In this document: one piece after another, positions 44,330 to 53,168 of the stretch
Position numbering within the stretch: position 1 is the stretch's first letter
Layout: each line of letters opens with the position of its first letter
Program-made: the position numbers and the translations under genes
Notes under the pieces: model-generated
The model's input: only the letters and a program-made list of their open reading frames with translations
Database searches by the model: none
What the model was told of the DNA's origin: nothing
From: Chryseobacterium nakagawai
GTDB taxonomy: Bacteria; Bacteroidota; Bacteroidia; Flavobacteriales; Weeksellaceae
DNA: 64,000 bases
Assembly (NCBI RefSeq): GCF_900637665.1
Contig: NZ_LR134386.1
Coordinates: 248,001 to 312,000 of the forward strand
Direction: 5' to 3'

Positions 44330-45478
44330 GTGAACCGAGCAATTGTACATATGGATCTTGATACATTCTTTGTATCCTGCGAGAGGCGTAATAACTCCCA
44401 GCTTCAAGGTATTCCTCTTATCATAGGAGGTGGAGACCGTGGAGTTGTTGCGTCTTGTTCCTATGAAGCAAGAAAATTTGGAGTTCGCTCTGCAATGCCA
44501 ATCCGTATGGCACTGAGACTTTGCCCTGATGCAAAAGTAATCCGGGGTGATCATGAAATGTACTCAAATTTATCACATACTGTGACCGAAATTATACAGG
44601 AAAAAGTTCCACTAATGGAGAAAGCTAGTATTGATGAATTTTATGTGGATTTATCAGGAATGGATAAGTTTTTTGGATGTTACCAATGGACCAAAGAAAT
44701 TGCTGAAGCTGTTACTAAAGAGACAGGCCTTCCCATAAGCTTTGCACTGTCAACGAATAAGACCGTTTCAAAAATTGGTACAGGAGAAGCTAAGCCTGTA
44801 GGCAGAATGGAAATCAAAGAATTGGAAGTGCAACCATTTTTAAATCCTTTATCCATTAAAAAAATTCCAATGGTGGGTGGCAAGACTTTCCAGTTGCTAT
44901 CAAGAATAGGGATCCGGACGATTCATACCTTATCTGAAATGCCGGTACTCGTTCTGCAGCAAATGATCGGAGCCAACGGGAAAGAACTTTGGAAAAAGGC
45001 CAATGGAATTGATGAGAATCCTGTTGTTCCTTATTCTGAAAGAAAATCTATTTCAACTGAAAGGACTTTTTCCAATGATACCATGGATATTATTGAGCTA
45101 AAACGATTGATTTCAGGAATGGCAGAACAGCTAGCCTACCAATTGAGACAAGAAAAATGGCTGACTTCTACAGTGGTGGTAAAAATAAGATATGCCAATT
45201 TCGATACGGAAACCAAGCAATGTAAAGTATCTTATACTTCTGCAGATCACACCTTGTCAAGAGTTGCTCGGGAATTGTTCAATAAGGCGTATACCAGAAG
45301 AATGAGGCTTCGTTTGGTAGGGCTTCGCTTTACAGGCCTTGTTCATGGAAGTCACCAGATGAATCTATTTGAAGATACTGAGGAGCAGATGATTCTATAC
45401 CAAACCATGGATTATATCAAAAACCGTTACGGATCTGATGCTGTAGGGCGGGCATCTGGCTTTGATTTCGGGAAATAA
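44330..45478 (+). CDS. dinB: Y-family DNA polymerase IV-like (DinB)
   Basis: 382 aa from a GTG start that gives 'MNRAIVHMDLDTFFVSCERR', the family start with the first catalytic Asp. 'KASIDEFYVDLSG' has the Asp-Glu pair, 'RFGV'-type 'ARKFGVRSAMPIRMA' is conserved, and 'IPMVGGKTFQLLSRIGI' is the helix-hairpin-helix. QMNLF at residues 343-347 is a beta-clamp motif. Carries out error-prone bypass of damage. 17 bp before the DnaE2-like gene, so co-transcribed. Start and control lie in the shared operator. Confidence 0.92.
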   Translation: MNRAIVHMDLDTFFVSCERRNNSQLQGIPLIIGGGDRGVVASCSYEARKFGVRSAMPIRMALRLCPDAKVIRGDHEMYSNLSHTVTEIIQEKVPLMEKASIDEFYVDLSGMDKFFGCYQWTKEIAEAVTKETGLPISFALSTNKTVSKIGTGEAKPVGRMEIKELEVQPFLNPLSIKKIPMVGGKTFQLLSRIGIRTIHTLSEMPVLVLQQMIGANGKELWKKANGIDENPVVPYSERKSISTERTFSNDTMDIIELKRLISGMAEQLAYQLRQEKWLTSTVVVKIRYANFDTETKQCKVSYTSADHTLSRVARELFNKAYTRRMRLRLVGLRFTGLVHGSHQMNLFEDTEEQMILYQTMDYIKNRYGSDAVGRASGFDFGK

Positions 45479-45495
45479 TTTTAAATCTTTTCAAC

Positions 45496-48400
45496 ATGTT
45501 TATTAACTGTCATTCTTTTCATAGCCTTCGTTATGGAACTTTATCCATCGAGGAATTGGTAAAACAAGCACATGAATCAGGAGCCAAAGAACTGGTATTG
45601 ACTGATATCAATACCGTAACCGGAATTTATGATTTTAAAAAAGAATGTGAAAAGTTTAATATAAAACCCATTCCCGGTGTTGAAGTCAGAAAGGATGGTA
45701 AACTTCTTTACGTAGGTATAGCTAGAAAGTTCTCAGGAATTGGTGAGATCAACAAAGTCATTACAGGTCATAACTGCGATGGTAAAGAACTATCTGAAAT
45801 AGCTCCTGAATTTAAGGAGGTATTAATTGTTTATCCGATGAGTAATATTCCCCCAGAATTGAAAGCCAATGAATATATAGGAGTAAGAATGGAGGAATTG
45901 AATTTCCTGATTCGCCCTGAATATGAAAGGTATATTTCTAAAATGGTCATTTTCCATCCTGTCACTTTTAGTACAGATGAAGAGTATGAACTGCATAAGA
46001 TTCTAAGGGCAATTGATAATAATACCTTGCTTTCTAAACTTACCAAAAGAGATGCTTGCCGCAGATCTGAATATTTTATTACTGAACAGCAAATGGTACA
46101 AGCATTTGAAAGATACCCTCAGATTATTGAAAATACAAAGGATATTCTCGCCGAATGCTGTTTTGAGTTTGATTTTAAAGAAGTTAAGAACAAGAATTTT
46201 TATACAAAATCGAAAGAAGATGATTTGAAACTTTTGCGCAGATTAGCTTATTCGGGATTGGTAAAAAGATATGGATTAAACCATGAAATTGCTAAAAAAA
46301 GAATAGAAAAAGAGCTGAAAGTTATTGATGAGCTTAACTTTTGCTCCTACTTCCTTATTACCTGGGACATTGTGTGTTATAGCAATAGCATGGGCTTTAT
46401 GCATGTAGGAAGAGGAAGTGGTGCCAATTCCATTGTCAGTTATTGTTTAGGAATCACAGATATTTGCCCTCTGGAACTTAATCTTTATTTTGAACGGTTT
46501 CTTAATCTTAACCGTAAGACCCCTCCGGATTTTGATATTGACTGGAGTTGGCAAAACAGAGATACGATCTTAGAATATATTTTTGACAGATATGGTAAAG
46601 ATCATGTTGCATTTTGTGGAACTAATGTTGAATTTAAATATAAATCAATTTTTAGGGAAGTTGGAAAAGTATTTGGCCTGCCGAAGGAAGAACTGGATGA
46701 CTTGACAAGCAAATCAATGGAAAGGTATGATCAGAATTCTGTAGTGGAATTGGTACAGAGGTATGGTAAACTATTGGAGAAGTTTCCTAACCAAAGAAGC
46801 ATGCATGCTTGTGGAATATTGATTTCAGAAGAACCAATCACCAATTATACGGCATTAGAAATGCCTCCCAAAGGATTTCCGATTGTTCAGTTCGATATGA
46901 ACGTGGCGGAAGATATCGGTTTAGAAAAGTTTGATATTCTTTCCCAGAGAGGATTAGGGACAATTAATGACACTGTGAATCTTATTAAAAAGACAAGAGG
47001 AATCACAGTAGATATTCGGGACACAAAATTATCCAAGGATGAAGAAAGATCCAATGAATATTTGGCGATAGGAAGAACTATTGGATGTTTTTATATTGAA
47101 TCTCCAGCAATGCGGGGACTTTTAAGAAGATTAAAATGTAATAATTACAGAACATTGGTTGCGGCTTCCTCTATTATCCGTCCTGGAGTTGCTCAAAGTG
47201 GAATGATGCGTGAATATATATTCAGGCATAATCATCCTCAGCAATTTGAATACTTTCATTCAATATTTGAAGAGCATCTGAAGGAAACTTATGGCATTAT
47301 GGTTTACCAAGAAGATGTTCTGAAGATTGCCCAATATTTTGGAGGGTTATCTCTTGCTGATGGTGATATTTTGCGCAGGGCAATGAGCGGAAAAGGGCGC
47401 TCCATTAAAAAACTTCAGGAGGTAAAAGCTAATTTTTTTGAATCCTGCAGAAAGCTTGGGCATTCTGAACCATTAACTGCCGAAGCTTACAGACAAATAG
47501 AATCTTTTGCCGGATATTCTTTCTGTAAGGCTCACTCAGCTTCCTACGCTGTGGAGAGTTACCAGAGTCTTTATTTAAAGGTATATTACCCGCTGGAGTT
47601 TATGGTTTCTGTTATTAATAACCAAGGAGGTTTTTATCGTACAGAAGTATATATCCATGAGGCAAAAATGTTAGGAGGGAGTATTCAGACTCCGTGTGTT
47701 AATGCCAGTGAATATCAAACAACACTTAAAGGAGCAGATATTTACTTGGGATTGATGCTTCTGGAAGGGTTGGAAACAAAAGTTGCGAATGGTATTGTTG
47801 AGGAACGTGAACGGAACGGAGAGTACAAATCTCTTGAAGATTTTATCAAGCGGATTCCCATTGGTATTGAAACTGTACAGATTTTGATCTTTATTGGTGC
47901 CTTGAGATTTACGGGTAAACCTAAAAATGAATTGCTAGTAGGAGCCCGGATATTATTGATGAATTTTAAGCCTGAACAAAGAGGGCTTATGCTGATTGAA
48001 GAGCCTGTTCAGGAATTCAAGCTGCCACAATTGAAAAGAGAACTTTCTGAAGATGCTTTTGATGAAATCGAACTTATTGGTTTTCCTGTTTCCTGCAGTC
48101 CATTTGACTTACTACAAACGAAGTACAGAGGATCAGTTTTCGTAAAAGATTTACTTCAGCATCATAAGAGACAAGTAAAAATGTTGGCTTATCTTATTGC
48201 AAGAAAACATGTTCCCACTAAAAAAGGCAACATGTATTTTGGCACCTGGATTGATGTGAATGGTGATTATTTTGATACAGCTCATTTTCCTGATAGTTTG
48301 AAAAAATATGACTTTCAAGGCGGTGGATGCTATCTATTACTTGGAACAGTAGAAGTTGATTTTCATTTTCCAACGATAACTATTCATAAAATGGCTAAAA

Positions 48401-48552
48401 TGCCGATGATTCCCGACCCTCGATATGCTTATGATAAAGAGAGGCAGTATGATGTTCACAGACAGATTAAAGAGGATGTCAGTATGACCTTCAGAAAGCC
48501 ATATCCACAGGCACATGAAATTGGGCTTCCGAGATATAGAATAGAGCAATAG
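45496..48552 (+). CDS. dnaE2: DnaE2-like error-prone DNA polymerase III alpha subunit
   Basis: 1018 aa, as short as DnaE2/ImuC-type enzymes and shorter than replicative DnaE (~1160). A PHP domain at the start ('NCHSFHSLRYG', 'LVLTDINTVTG') has lost the usual His of the TDH motif. The polymerase core keeps the Asp pair in 'TPPDFDIDWSWQNRD' and the third Asp in 'LEKFDILSQRGLGTIND'. 'GRGSGANSIVSYCLGI' is the conserved glycine-rich loop. HhH and OB-like parts follow. Works with DinB as a damage-induced mutasome. Confidence 0.9.
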   Translation: MFINCHSFHSLRYGTLSIEELVKQAHESGAKELVLTDINTVTGIYDFKKECEKFNIKPIPGVEVRKDGKLLYVGIARKFSGIGEINKVITGHNCDGKELSEIAPEFKEVLIVYPMSNIPPELKANEYIGVRMEELNFLIRPEYERYISKMVIFHPVTFSTDEEYELHKILRAIDNNTLLSKLTKRDACRRSEYFITEQQMVQAFERYPQIIENTKDILAECCFEFDFKEVKNKNFYTKSKEDDLKLLRRLAYSGLVKRYGLNHEIAKKRIEKELKVIDELNFCSYFLITWDIVCYSNSMGFMHVGRGSGANSIVSYCLGITDICPLELNLYFERFLNLNRKTPPDFDIDWSWQNRDTILEYIFDRYGKDHVAFCGTNVEFKYKSIFREVGKVFGLPKEELDDLTSKSMERYDQNSVVELVQRYGKLLEKFPNQRSMHACGILISEEPITNYTALEMPPKGFPIVQFDMNVAEDIGLEKFDILSQRGLGTINDTVNLIKKTRGITVDIRDTKLSKDEERSNEYLAIGRTIGCFYIESPAMRGLLRRLKCNNYRTLVAASSIIRPGVAQSGMMREYIFRHNHPQQFEYFHSIFEEHLKETYGIMVYQEDVLKIAQYFGGLSLADGDILRRAMSGKGRSIKKLQEVKANFFESCRKLGHSEPLTAEAYRQIESFAGYSFCKAHSASYAVESYQSLYLKVYYPLEFMVSVINNQGGFYRTEVYIHEAKMLGGSIQTPCVNASEYQTTLKGADIYLGLMLLEGLETKVANGIVEERERNGEYKSLEDFIKRIPIGIETVQILIFIGALRFTGKPKNELLVGARILLMNFKPEQRGLMLIEEPVQEFKLPQLKRELSEDAFDEIELIGFPVSCSPFDLLQTKYRGSVFVKDLLQHHKRQVKMLAYLIARKHVPTKKGNMYFGTWIDVNGDYFDTAHFPDSLKKYDFQGGGCYLLLGTVEVDFHFPTITIHKMAKMPMIPDPRYAYDKERQYDVHRQIKEDVSMTFRKPYPQAHEIGLPRYRIEQ

Positions 48553-48954
48553 TAAACTCTATTTTAGATTATGAAGTAATCAATATTTGAATAATTAAAA
48601 TTTCTAATAAAAAGTCAAAAAAATGGATTTGATAAAATTTATGTGAAAAAATGCGACAAAAAAATGTTGTTATTTTTTCACCAAAATGTAAATAATATGC
48701 AAAAAATAGAAGCACTTCAATTGCGATTATTAAAATGGGTTCGTGGGTTTTATACTATGCTTTATTTTATTTAGTTGATTATTAGTGTTTTGAGTCTGTG
48801 TCGTAACTTTTTTTATAATCCGAATATATTTTTGAATTTAATTATTGCAATACAATGTTGTCCTTTAAGAGAAAAGCAGTGTTCTATTTATTTGCAATAT
48901 GAAGCTGTTGGAAGGGCTCCAAGAGTAATTTAATTAATTTAAAAATTATCAACT
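48553..48954. other. Non-coding, AT-rich stretch after the mutasome genes
   Basis: No supported gene. A 25-codon frame near 48698 ('MQKIEALQLRLLKWVRGFYT...') is the only candidate and is not convincing. No clear terminator after dnaE2. Confidence 0.4.
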
Positions 48955-49098
48955 ATGTATGAGATTTTATTACTAATCTTTATTGTAGGTTTTCTATTTA
49001 TTGCTTTAATGGCAGTAGGATTGTTGAAAAAAAGAAAATTTAATGGACATTTAAAAATCTTTGATTTTTTTGAGGGACATTTCGAATCCGAAGACTAA
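48955..49098 (+). CDS. 47-aa single-helix membrane peptide
   Basis: ATG at 48955, TAA at 49096-49098. The product begins 'MYEILLLIFIVGFLFIALMA', a single membrane helix, followed by a basic stretch ('LLKKRKFNG') and an acidic end. It converges on the HTH gene over a strong shared terminator. Possible small membrane toxin or regulator; no family recognised. Confidence 0.5.
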   Translation: MYEILLLIFIVGFLFIALMAVGLLKKRKFNGHLKIFDFFEGHFESED

Positions 49099-49129
49099 TT
49101 CTAGTGTTAAGCTTTATTGTGTTTTTTCT

Positions 49130-49159
49130 AAACGAGGCTATTTCTAGTAGCCTCGTTTT
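49130..49159. terminator. Bidirectional terminator
   Basis: 11-bp stem AAACGAGGCTA / TAGCCTCGTTT with a 7-nt loop, flanked by T and A runs, between the 47-aa gene (+) and the HTH gene (-). Confidence 0.87.
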
Positions 49160-49170
49160 ACATGAGTATT

Positions 49171-49416
49171 TTATAGTTCTTCAAATCCTTCAGCAAAAAA
49201 TTCATTCATAGTCATCCCGAAAGCGTTAATAACCTTTGCTAGTGTGCTAAAACGAAGGTCTTCTCCTTTTTCATACCTACCATATTGAGCTCTTGATATG
49301 TTATGCTCATATGCAAAATATTCATAACTAGAATATCCTTTAGCTATTCTAAGTTCCTTTATTCGCTTCCCAAGTTTTTGTAGGACTTCTTCTTTTAAAA
49401 ATTCTTTTTCCTCCAT
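49171..49416 (-). CDS. XRE-type HTH regulator
   Basis: 81 aa, one HTH_3 domain: 'LGKRIKELRIAKGYSSYEYFAYEHNISRAQYGRYEKGEDLRFSTLAKVINAFG' spans about residues 15-67. A stand-alone repressor of the size seen in toxin-antitoxin or cargo control units. Divergent from the superinfection-immunity-like gene 180 bp upstream. Confidence 0.85.
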   Translation of the reverse strand: MEEKEFLKEEVLQKLGKRIKELRIAKGYSSYEYFAYEHNISRAQYGRYEKGEDLRFSTLAKVINAFGMTMNEFFAEGFEEL

Positions 49417-49596
49417 GTAATCTCAATTAGAGAATACAAATCTTGCAAATAAGCACCGGTTATGTTACCATTAAAAAGGTGTATCTAATTAGTGGCTTTT
49501 ATGGTGAAATGTTTTATATTTGAACAACTCTTAATAATATGTTTCCTATTGTTCATATACAGATAAAAAGGAGAAATAATAAAAAATAAATAAAAC

Positions 49597-49956
49597 ATGT
49601 TAGTATTATTATCTACTATTAGTCATAATAATGATGGATTTCCGTTTTTTAAAATGGTTCTTTTCATCTATTTTATTCCTACTATAGTTGCTTTATTTAG
49701 GCTCACAATTATAAGATTTAAATTTTTCAGCGTATTATTTATCAATCTTTTTTTTGGATGGACGATTTATGGTTGGTGGTTTGCCTTTACAAAGGCTTTT
49801 TCAAGCAAAAATATTGTTTATATTAAAAATAAATCTAAGGATATAGCAATAACTGACAAATACGATCAGTTAATTAAACTGAATAATTTACTTTCTTCAG
49901 GTGCTATTAATGAATTTGAATATGAGGCTGAAAAAAAGAAAATTCTAAATCACTAA
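49597..49956 (+). CDS. Superinfection-immunity-like membrane protein with SHOCT tail
   Basis: 119 aa. Two to three hydrophobic segments (about 1-16, 22-40, 45-68); 'VLFINLFFGWTIYGWWFAFTKAF' matches the pattern of the Imm_superinfect family (T4 Imm-like). The C-terminal 'KYDQLIKLNNLLSSGAINEFEYEAEKKKIL' is a SHOCT module. T4 Imm blocks DNA entry of related phages; many bacterial relatives have unknown roles. Neighbouring cargo is defence-like. Confidence 0.7.
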   Translation: MLVLLSTISHNNDGFPFFKMVLFIYFIPTIVALFRLTIIRFKFFSVLFINLFFGWTIYGWWFAFTKAFSSKNIVYIKNKSKDIAITDKYDQLIKLNNLLSSGAINEFEYEAEKKKILNH

Positions 49957-50226
49957 TGCATCAATAATTAATTTGAAAATAATGGTGAAGGTTATTTTGA
50001 AAATCAAAGAAGAGAACTTAGATTTTATATTAAAACAATTTCTTAGGCTTGCAATAACAGAAATAAAAATCAAAAAAAAAGCAAGCAATAAATGCAATAA
50101 AACAATAAGCATTTTTAATACATATGATGAACCAGATAAATAAGGCGAATTATTTGTAAAATAGATATCAATTTGTCTAAATGGTAATTATTTATTATAT
50201 TCATAAAGTAACTAATACCATTTTTC
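49957..50226. other. Intergenic, nothing seen
   Basis: AT-rich; no supported gene, hairpin or repeat was noticed. It presumably holds the promoter of the channel gene. Confidence 0.4.
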
Positions 50227-51384
50227 ATGCTAAAATATGAGTTATACAAGGAGAAAATTTGTAAACATAAACTATTTAATTCCTCAGAAAATTTATCAGA
50301 CTTTTGGTTTGAAAATAAGGATGAAATTCAAAAAGACATTCCATTTAATATTGGAGAATCTGATTTATTTGGAAAAATTGTTAGATGGGAATCAGAAATT
50401 GGAAAAATTTGTACTGAAGAAATAAGGAAATATTTAAAAAATAAAGTTAATTCAGTCTTTATAGAGAATACACATCTTTGTGAAATCAGTTTTACTGATT
50501 TTGCATTTTTGTATCAGGGGAAATCATACACCTTACAAGATTTTAGTAACATTTTTCCAACCTCTAAAATAAATGGAAAAGCAGATCTTATTGGCGTTAA
50601 TTTGGAGAATATCCAAATTTATAATGCATGTATCATAAATTGTATGTTTTATTCTGCGAATTTTAACAATAGCGATTTTCAAGATGTTACATTGGTGGAA
50701 ACTAGCTTTCTTAACTCTAGTTTTAAAAAAGCAAGACTTGTAATGATTAAAGCTTATAATGGCTCTACATTAAGTGGTATTAATGTAAGTGGTAGTTATG
50801 TACACGCAATTGTGTTAGATGAAGCTGTTTTAGGCATAAATGGAATGGAGTTTACGGAAATTTCGTATTTTAAGCTGCTGTGGTGGAGTTGTTTTAATAT
50901 TTTTAGCAGATTAGAATTCAATAGTAAAGGAGAACAAACCACATTTTATGCTAATTCAATTAGTCAGGGTTCTAGTACAGAATTAATAAAATTTATTGAA
51001 TATGTGAAATGGTTTCAATATGTGTATAAAATGCTTCATAAATCTGAGCGCTTACCCCTATCTAGTCGAATTGGATTTTTTTTTGAAGTGTTGACTACAA
51101 AATATTGGCGTTCCTTTTCTGTTTTAGGTTGCTTTAGTTTAATTTTAAATTTAATATTTGCTACGATATATTTAATAATTGCTGATGATTTTAATAATGG
51201 TACTCATACTTTTCTAGGAAGCTTTTATTATAGTATAGTTACTTTTACAACATTGGGTTATGGAGATATCTTTCCCAAAACGGATATTGCCAGAATGATA
51301 GTTACAGTTGAAGTATTAATGGGTTATGTAATTTTAGGTCTATTTGTATTTTTGTTGAGTAAAAAAATAGACGCCAAATTTTAA
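50227..51384 (+). CDS. Pentapeptide-repeat protein fused to a two-helix potassium channel
   Basis: 385 aa. Residues ~1-110 are soluble and unassigned; ~115-205 form pentapeptide repeats ('ADLIGVNLENIQIYNACI', 'ANFNNSDFQDVTLVETSF'); the C-terminal ~100 residues are a channel module with TM1 ('FSLILNLIFATIYLIIA'), a pore loop with the selectivity filter 'TTLGYGDIFPKTD', and TM2 ('VLMGYVILGLFVFLLS'). An ion channel with a soluble sensor-like head. In a defence island such a protein may kill or de-energise an infected cell, which is inference. Confidence 0.8.
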   Translation: MLKYELYKEKICKHKLFNSSENLSDFWFENKDEIQKDIPFNIGESDLFGKIVRWESEIGKICTEEIRKYLKNKVNSVFIENTHLCEISFTDFAFLYQGKSYTLQDFSNIFPTSKINGKADLIGVNLENIQIYNACIINCMFYSANFNNSDFQDVTLVETSFLNSSFKKARLVMIKAYNGSTLSGINVSGSYVHAIVLDEAVLGINGMEFTEISYFKLLWWSCFNIFSRLEFNSKGEQTTFYANSISQGSSTELIKFIEYVKWFQYVYKMLHKSERLPLSSRIGFFFEVLTTKYWRSFSVLGCFSLILNLIFATIYLIIADDFNNGTHTFLGSFYYSIVTFTTLGYGDIFPKTDIARMIVTVEVLMGYVILGLFVFLLSKKIDAKF

Positions 51385-51491
51385 ATTGAATAAAGGTTAT
51401 ATTAAATTAGTAACATAAGTAAATCCTGCAGAGATAATTCAACTAAAAAATGTACATTTGAAAGGCTAATGACCATCTCAAATTATTTTTC

Positions 51492-53165
51492 ATGGAGAAC
51501 ATTTTAGAACTTAAAACAATAAATGACCTTAAGTCATTTAATTTTTTTATTCCTTCTTATCAAAGGGGGTATCGTTGGACTACCAAAGAGGTGCTAGATC
51601 TATTAACTGATATCGATGATTTTAAACCAAAACAGGTTGATGATACTGATGAAAAAACTTGGTATTGTTTACAGCCAGTGGTTGTAAAGAAAAATTCTGA
51701 CGATATGTTTGAAGTTATTGATGGGCAACAAAGGCTAACAACAATTTTTTTAATTCTACATTACCTAAATCAATATTATGCTGAGGGATTTAAATTTCAA
51801 ATTTTTGGACTTACATATGAAACACGAATTGATTCGGGACTCTTTCTTCAGAGTGGTTTAATTCCTGGTGAAATAAGAGCTGATAATGTTGATTTTTTTC
51901 ATATATCAACGGCCTACAAAACTATACATGATTGGATTCAATCCAAACAAAATTTCAACCGTAACAACTTTGAGTCTAAACTATTTTTTGATACCAAAGT
52001 AATATGGTATGAAAGTTTGGAAGATGATCCAATCGCTATTTTTACACGTATAAATATAGGTAAAATACCTTTGACAAACGCAGAGTTAATTAAAGCTCTT
52101 TTTCTAAATAGTTCGAATTTTGATAAGAAATTTTCCGATAAGATTAGACATAAACAATTAGAAATTTCTACAGAATGGGATCAAATTGAGCAAGCATTGC
52201 AACGTGATAAGTTTTGGTACTTTCTTAATGGAAATAAATCTTCTACAAATAGAATTGAATTTATTTTTAATTTGATGAACGATGAGAAGGATGTAAATGA
52301 TAATTATTCAACTTTCAGATTTTTCAATAAGAAGTTTAAAAATAAAAATGAAGAGACAATACATGTAAATTGGGCTGAAATAAAGACTCATTTTCAACGA
52401 TTTGACGAATGGTATAATAAGAGAGATTGGTATCATAAAGTTGGTTTTCTTGTTAATACAAGTCCTGTCACTATTAAAGAACTATATAATATCTCTCTTT
52501 CTAGTACTAAAACAGAATTCCAGGAGTATTTGGATAAATCAATTAAAGACATATTTAAAAACACCAATCTTGAAGAGCTCCAGTATGGAGATAAAAAGGT
52601 TAAAGATGTTTTATTATTATACAATATTTTGACAATGCTAAGGAATGAAAATGATAATTCATATTTTCCATTTGATGTTTATAAAAATAAAAAATGGGAT
52701 ATTGAACATATAACGTCAGTAACTGATACTTTACCAGATGATAAAGAAAAGTGGCTATCAGATGCAAAGTTATACTTAGACCTATCAACAAAAGATGGTA
52801 AAGATCTTAATAAAAGAGTACTTAAATACGAAATTTCTGACGATGAAGATTTTGAAGACTTATTTACTGCTATTGTAGCTCATTTCAATTCGCATCTTAA
52901 AGATCAAGATATTAATGATATATCTAATCTTGCTTTGCTCGATTCTGAAACAAATAGAGGTTATAAAAATGCAGTTTTTCCATTTAAAAGAAATACAATT
53001 ATTGAGAAGGATAAACAAGGTAATTTTATACCTATATGCACGAAAAATGTCTTTCTAAAATATTTTAGCAATTATCCTCCTAAAATTTCTTTTTGGACAC
53101 AGGAAGACAGAGATAAGTATTATGCAGATTTACAGGATGTATTAGATAACTATTTAAAAAATTAA
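51492..53165 (+). CDS. DUF262/DUF1524 (GmrSD-like) nuclease protein
   Basis: 557 aa. DUF262 at the N-terminus: 'FFIPSYQRGYRWTTKEV', the core 'FEVIDGQQRLTTIFLILHYL' (DGQQR motif, NTP-linked in GmrS), and 'IFTRINIGKIPLTNAELIKALFL'. The C-terminal part has a DUF1524 HNH-like core ('WDIEHITSVTDTLP', 'NLALLDSETNRGYKNAVFPFKR'). Same family as GmrSD type IV restriction enzymes and BrxU. 3 bp before a second DUF262 gene, so a pair. Confidence 0.85.
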   Translation: MENILELKTINDLKSFNFFIPSYQRGYRWTTKEVLDLLTDIDDFKPKQVDDTDEKTWYCLQPVVVKKNSDDMFEVIDGQQRLTTIFLILHYLNQYYAEGFKFQIFGLTYETRIDSGLFLQSGLIPGEIRADNVDFFHISTAYKTIHDWIQSKQNFNRNNFESKLFFDTKVIWYESLEDDPIAIFTRINIGKIPLTNAELIKALFLNSSNFDKKFSDKIRHKQLEISTEWDQIEQALQRDKFWYFLNGNKSSTNRIEFIFNLMNDEKDVNDNYSTFRFFNKKFKNKNEETIHVNWAEIKTHFQRFDEWYNKRDWYHKVGFLVNTSPVTIKELYNISLSSTKTEFQEYLDKSIKDIFKNTNLEELQYGDKKVKDVLLLYNILTMLRNENDNSYFPFDVYKNKKWDIEHITSVTDTLPDDKEKWLSDAKLYLDLSTKDGKDLNKRVLKYEISDDEDFEDLFTAIVAHFNSHLKDQDINDISNLALLDSETNRGYKNAVFPFKRNTIIEKDKQGNFIPICTKNVFLKYFSNYPPKISFWTQEDRDKYYADLQDVLDNYLKN

Positions 53166-53168
53166 GTT

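Noticed and set aside
48698..48780. 25-codon frame after dnaE2
   Set aside because: Short, with no flanking terminator or start context; not distinguishable from chance.
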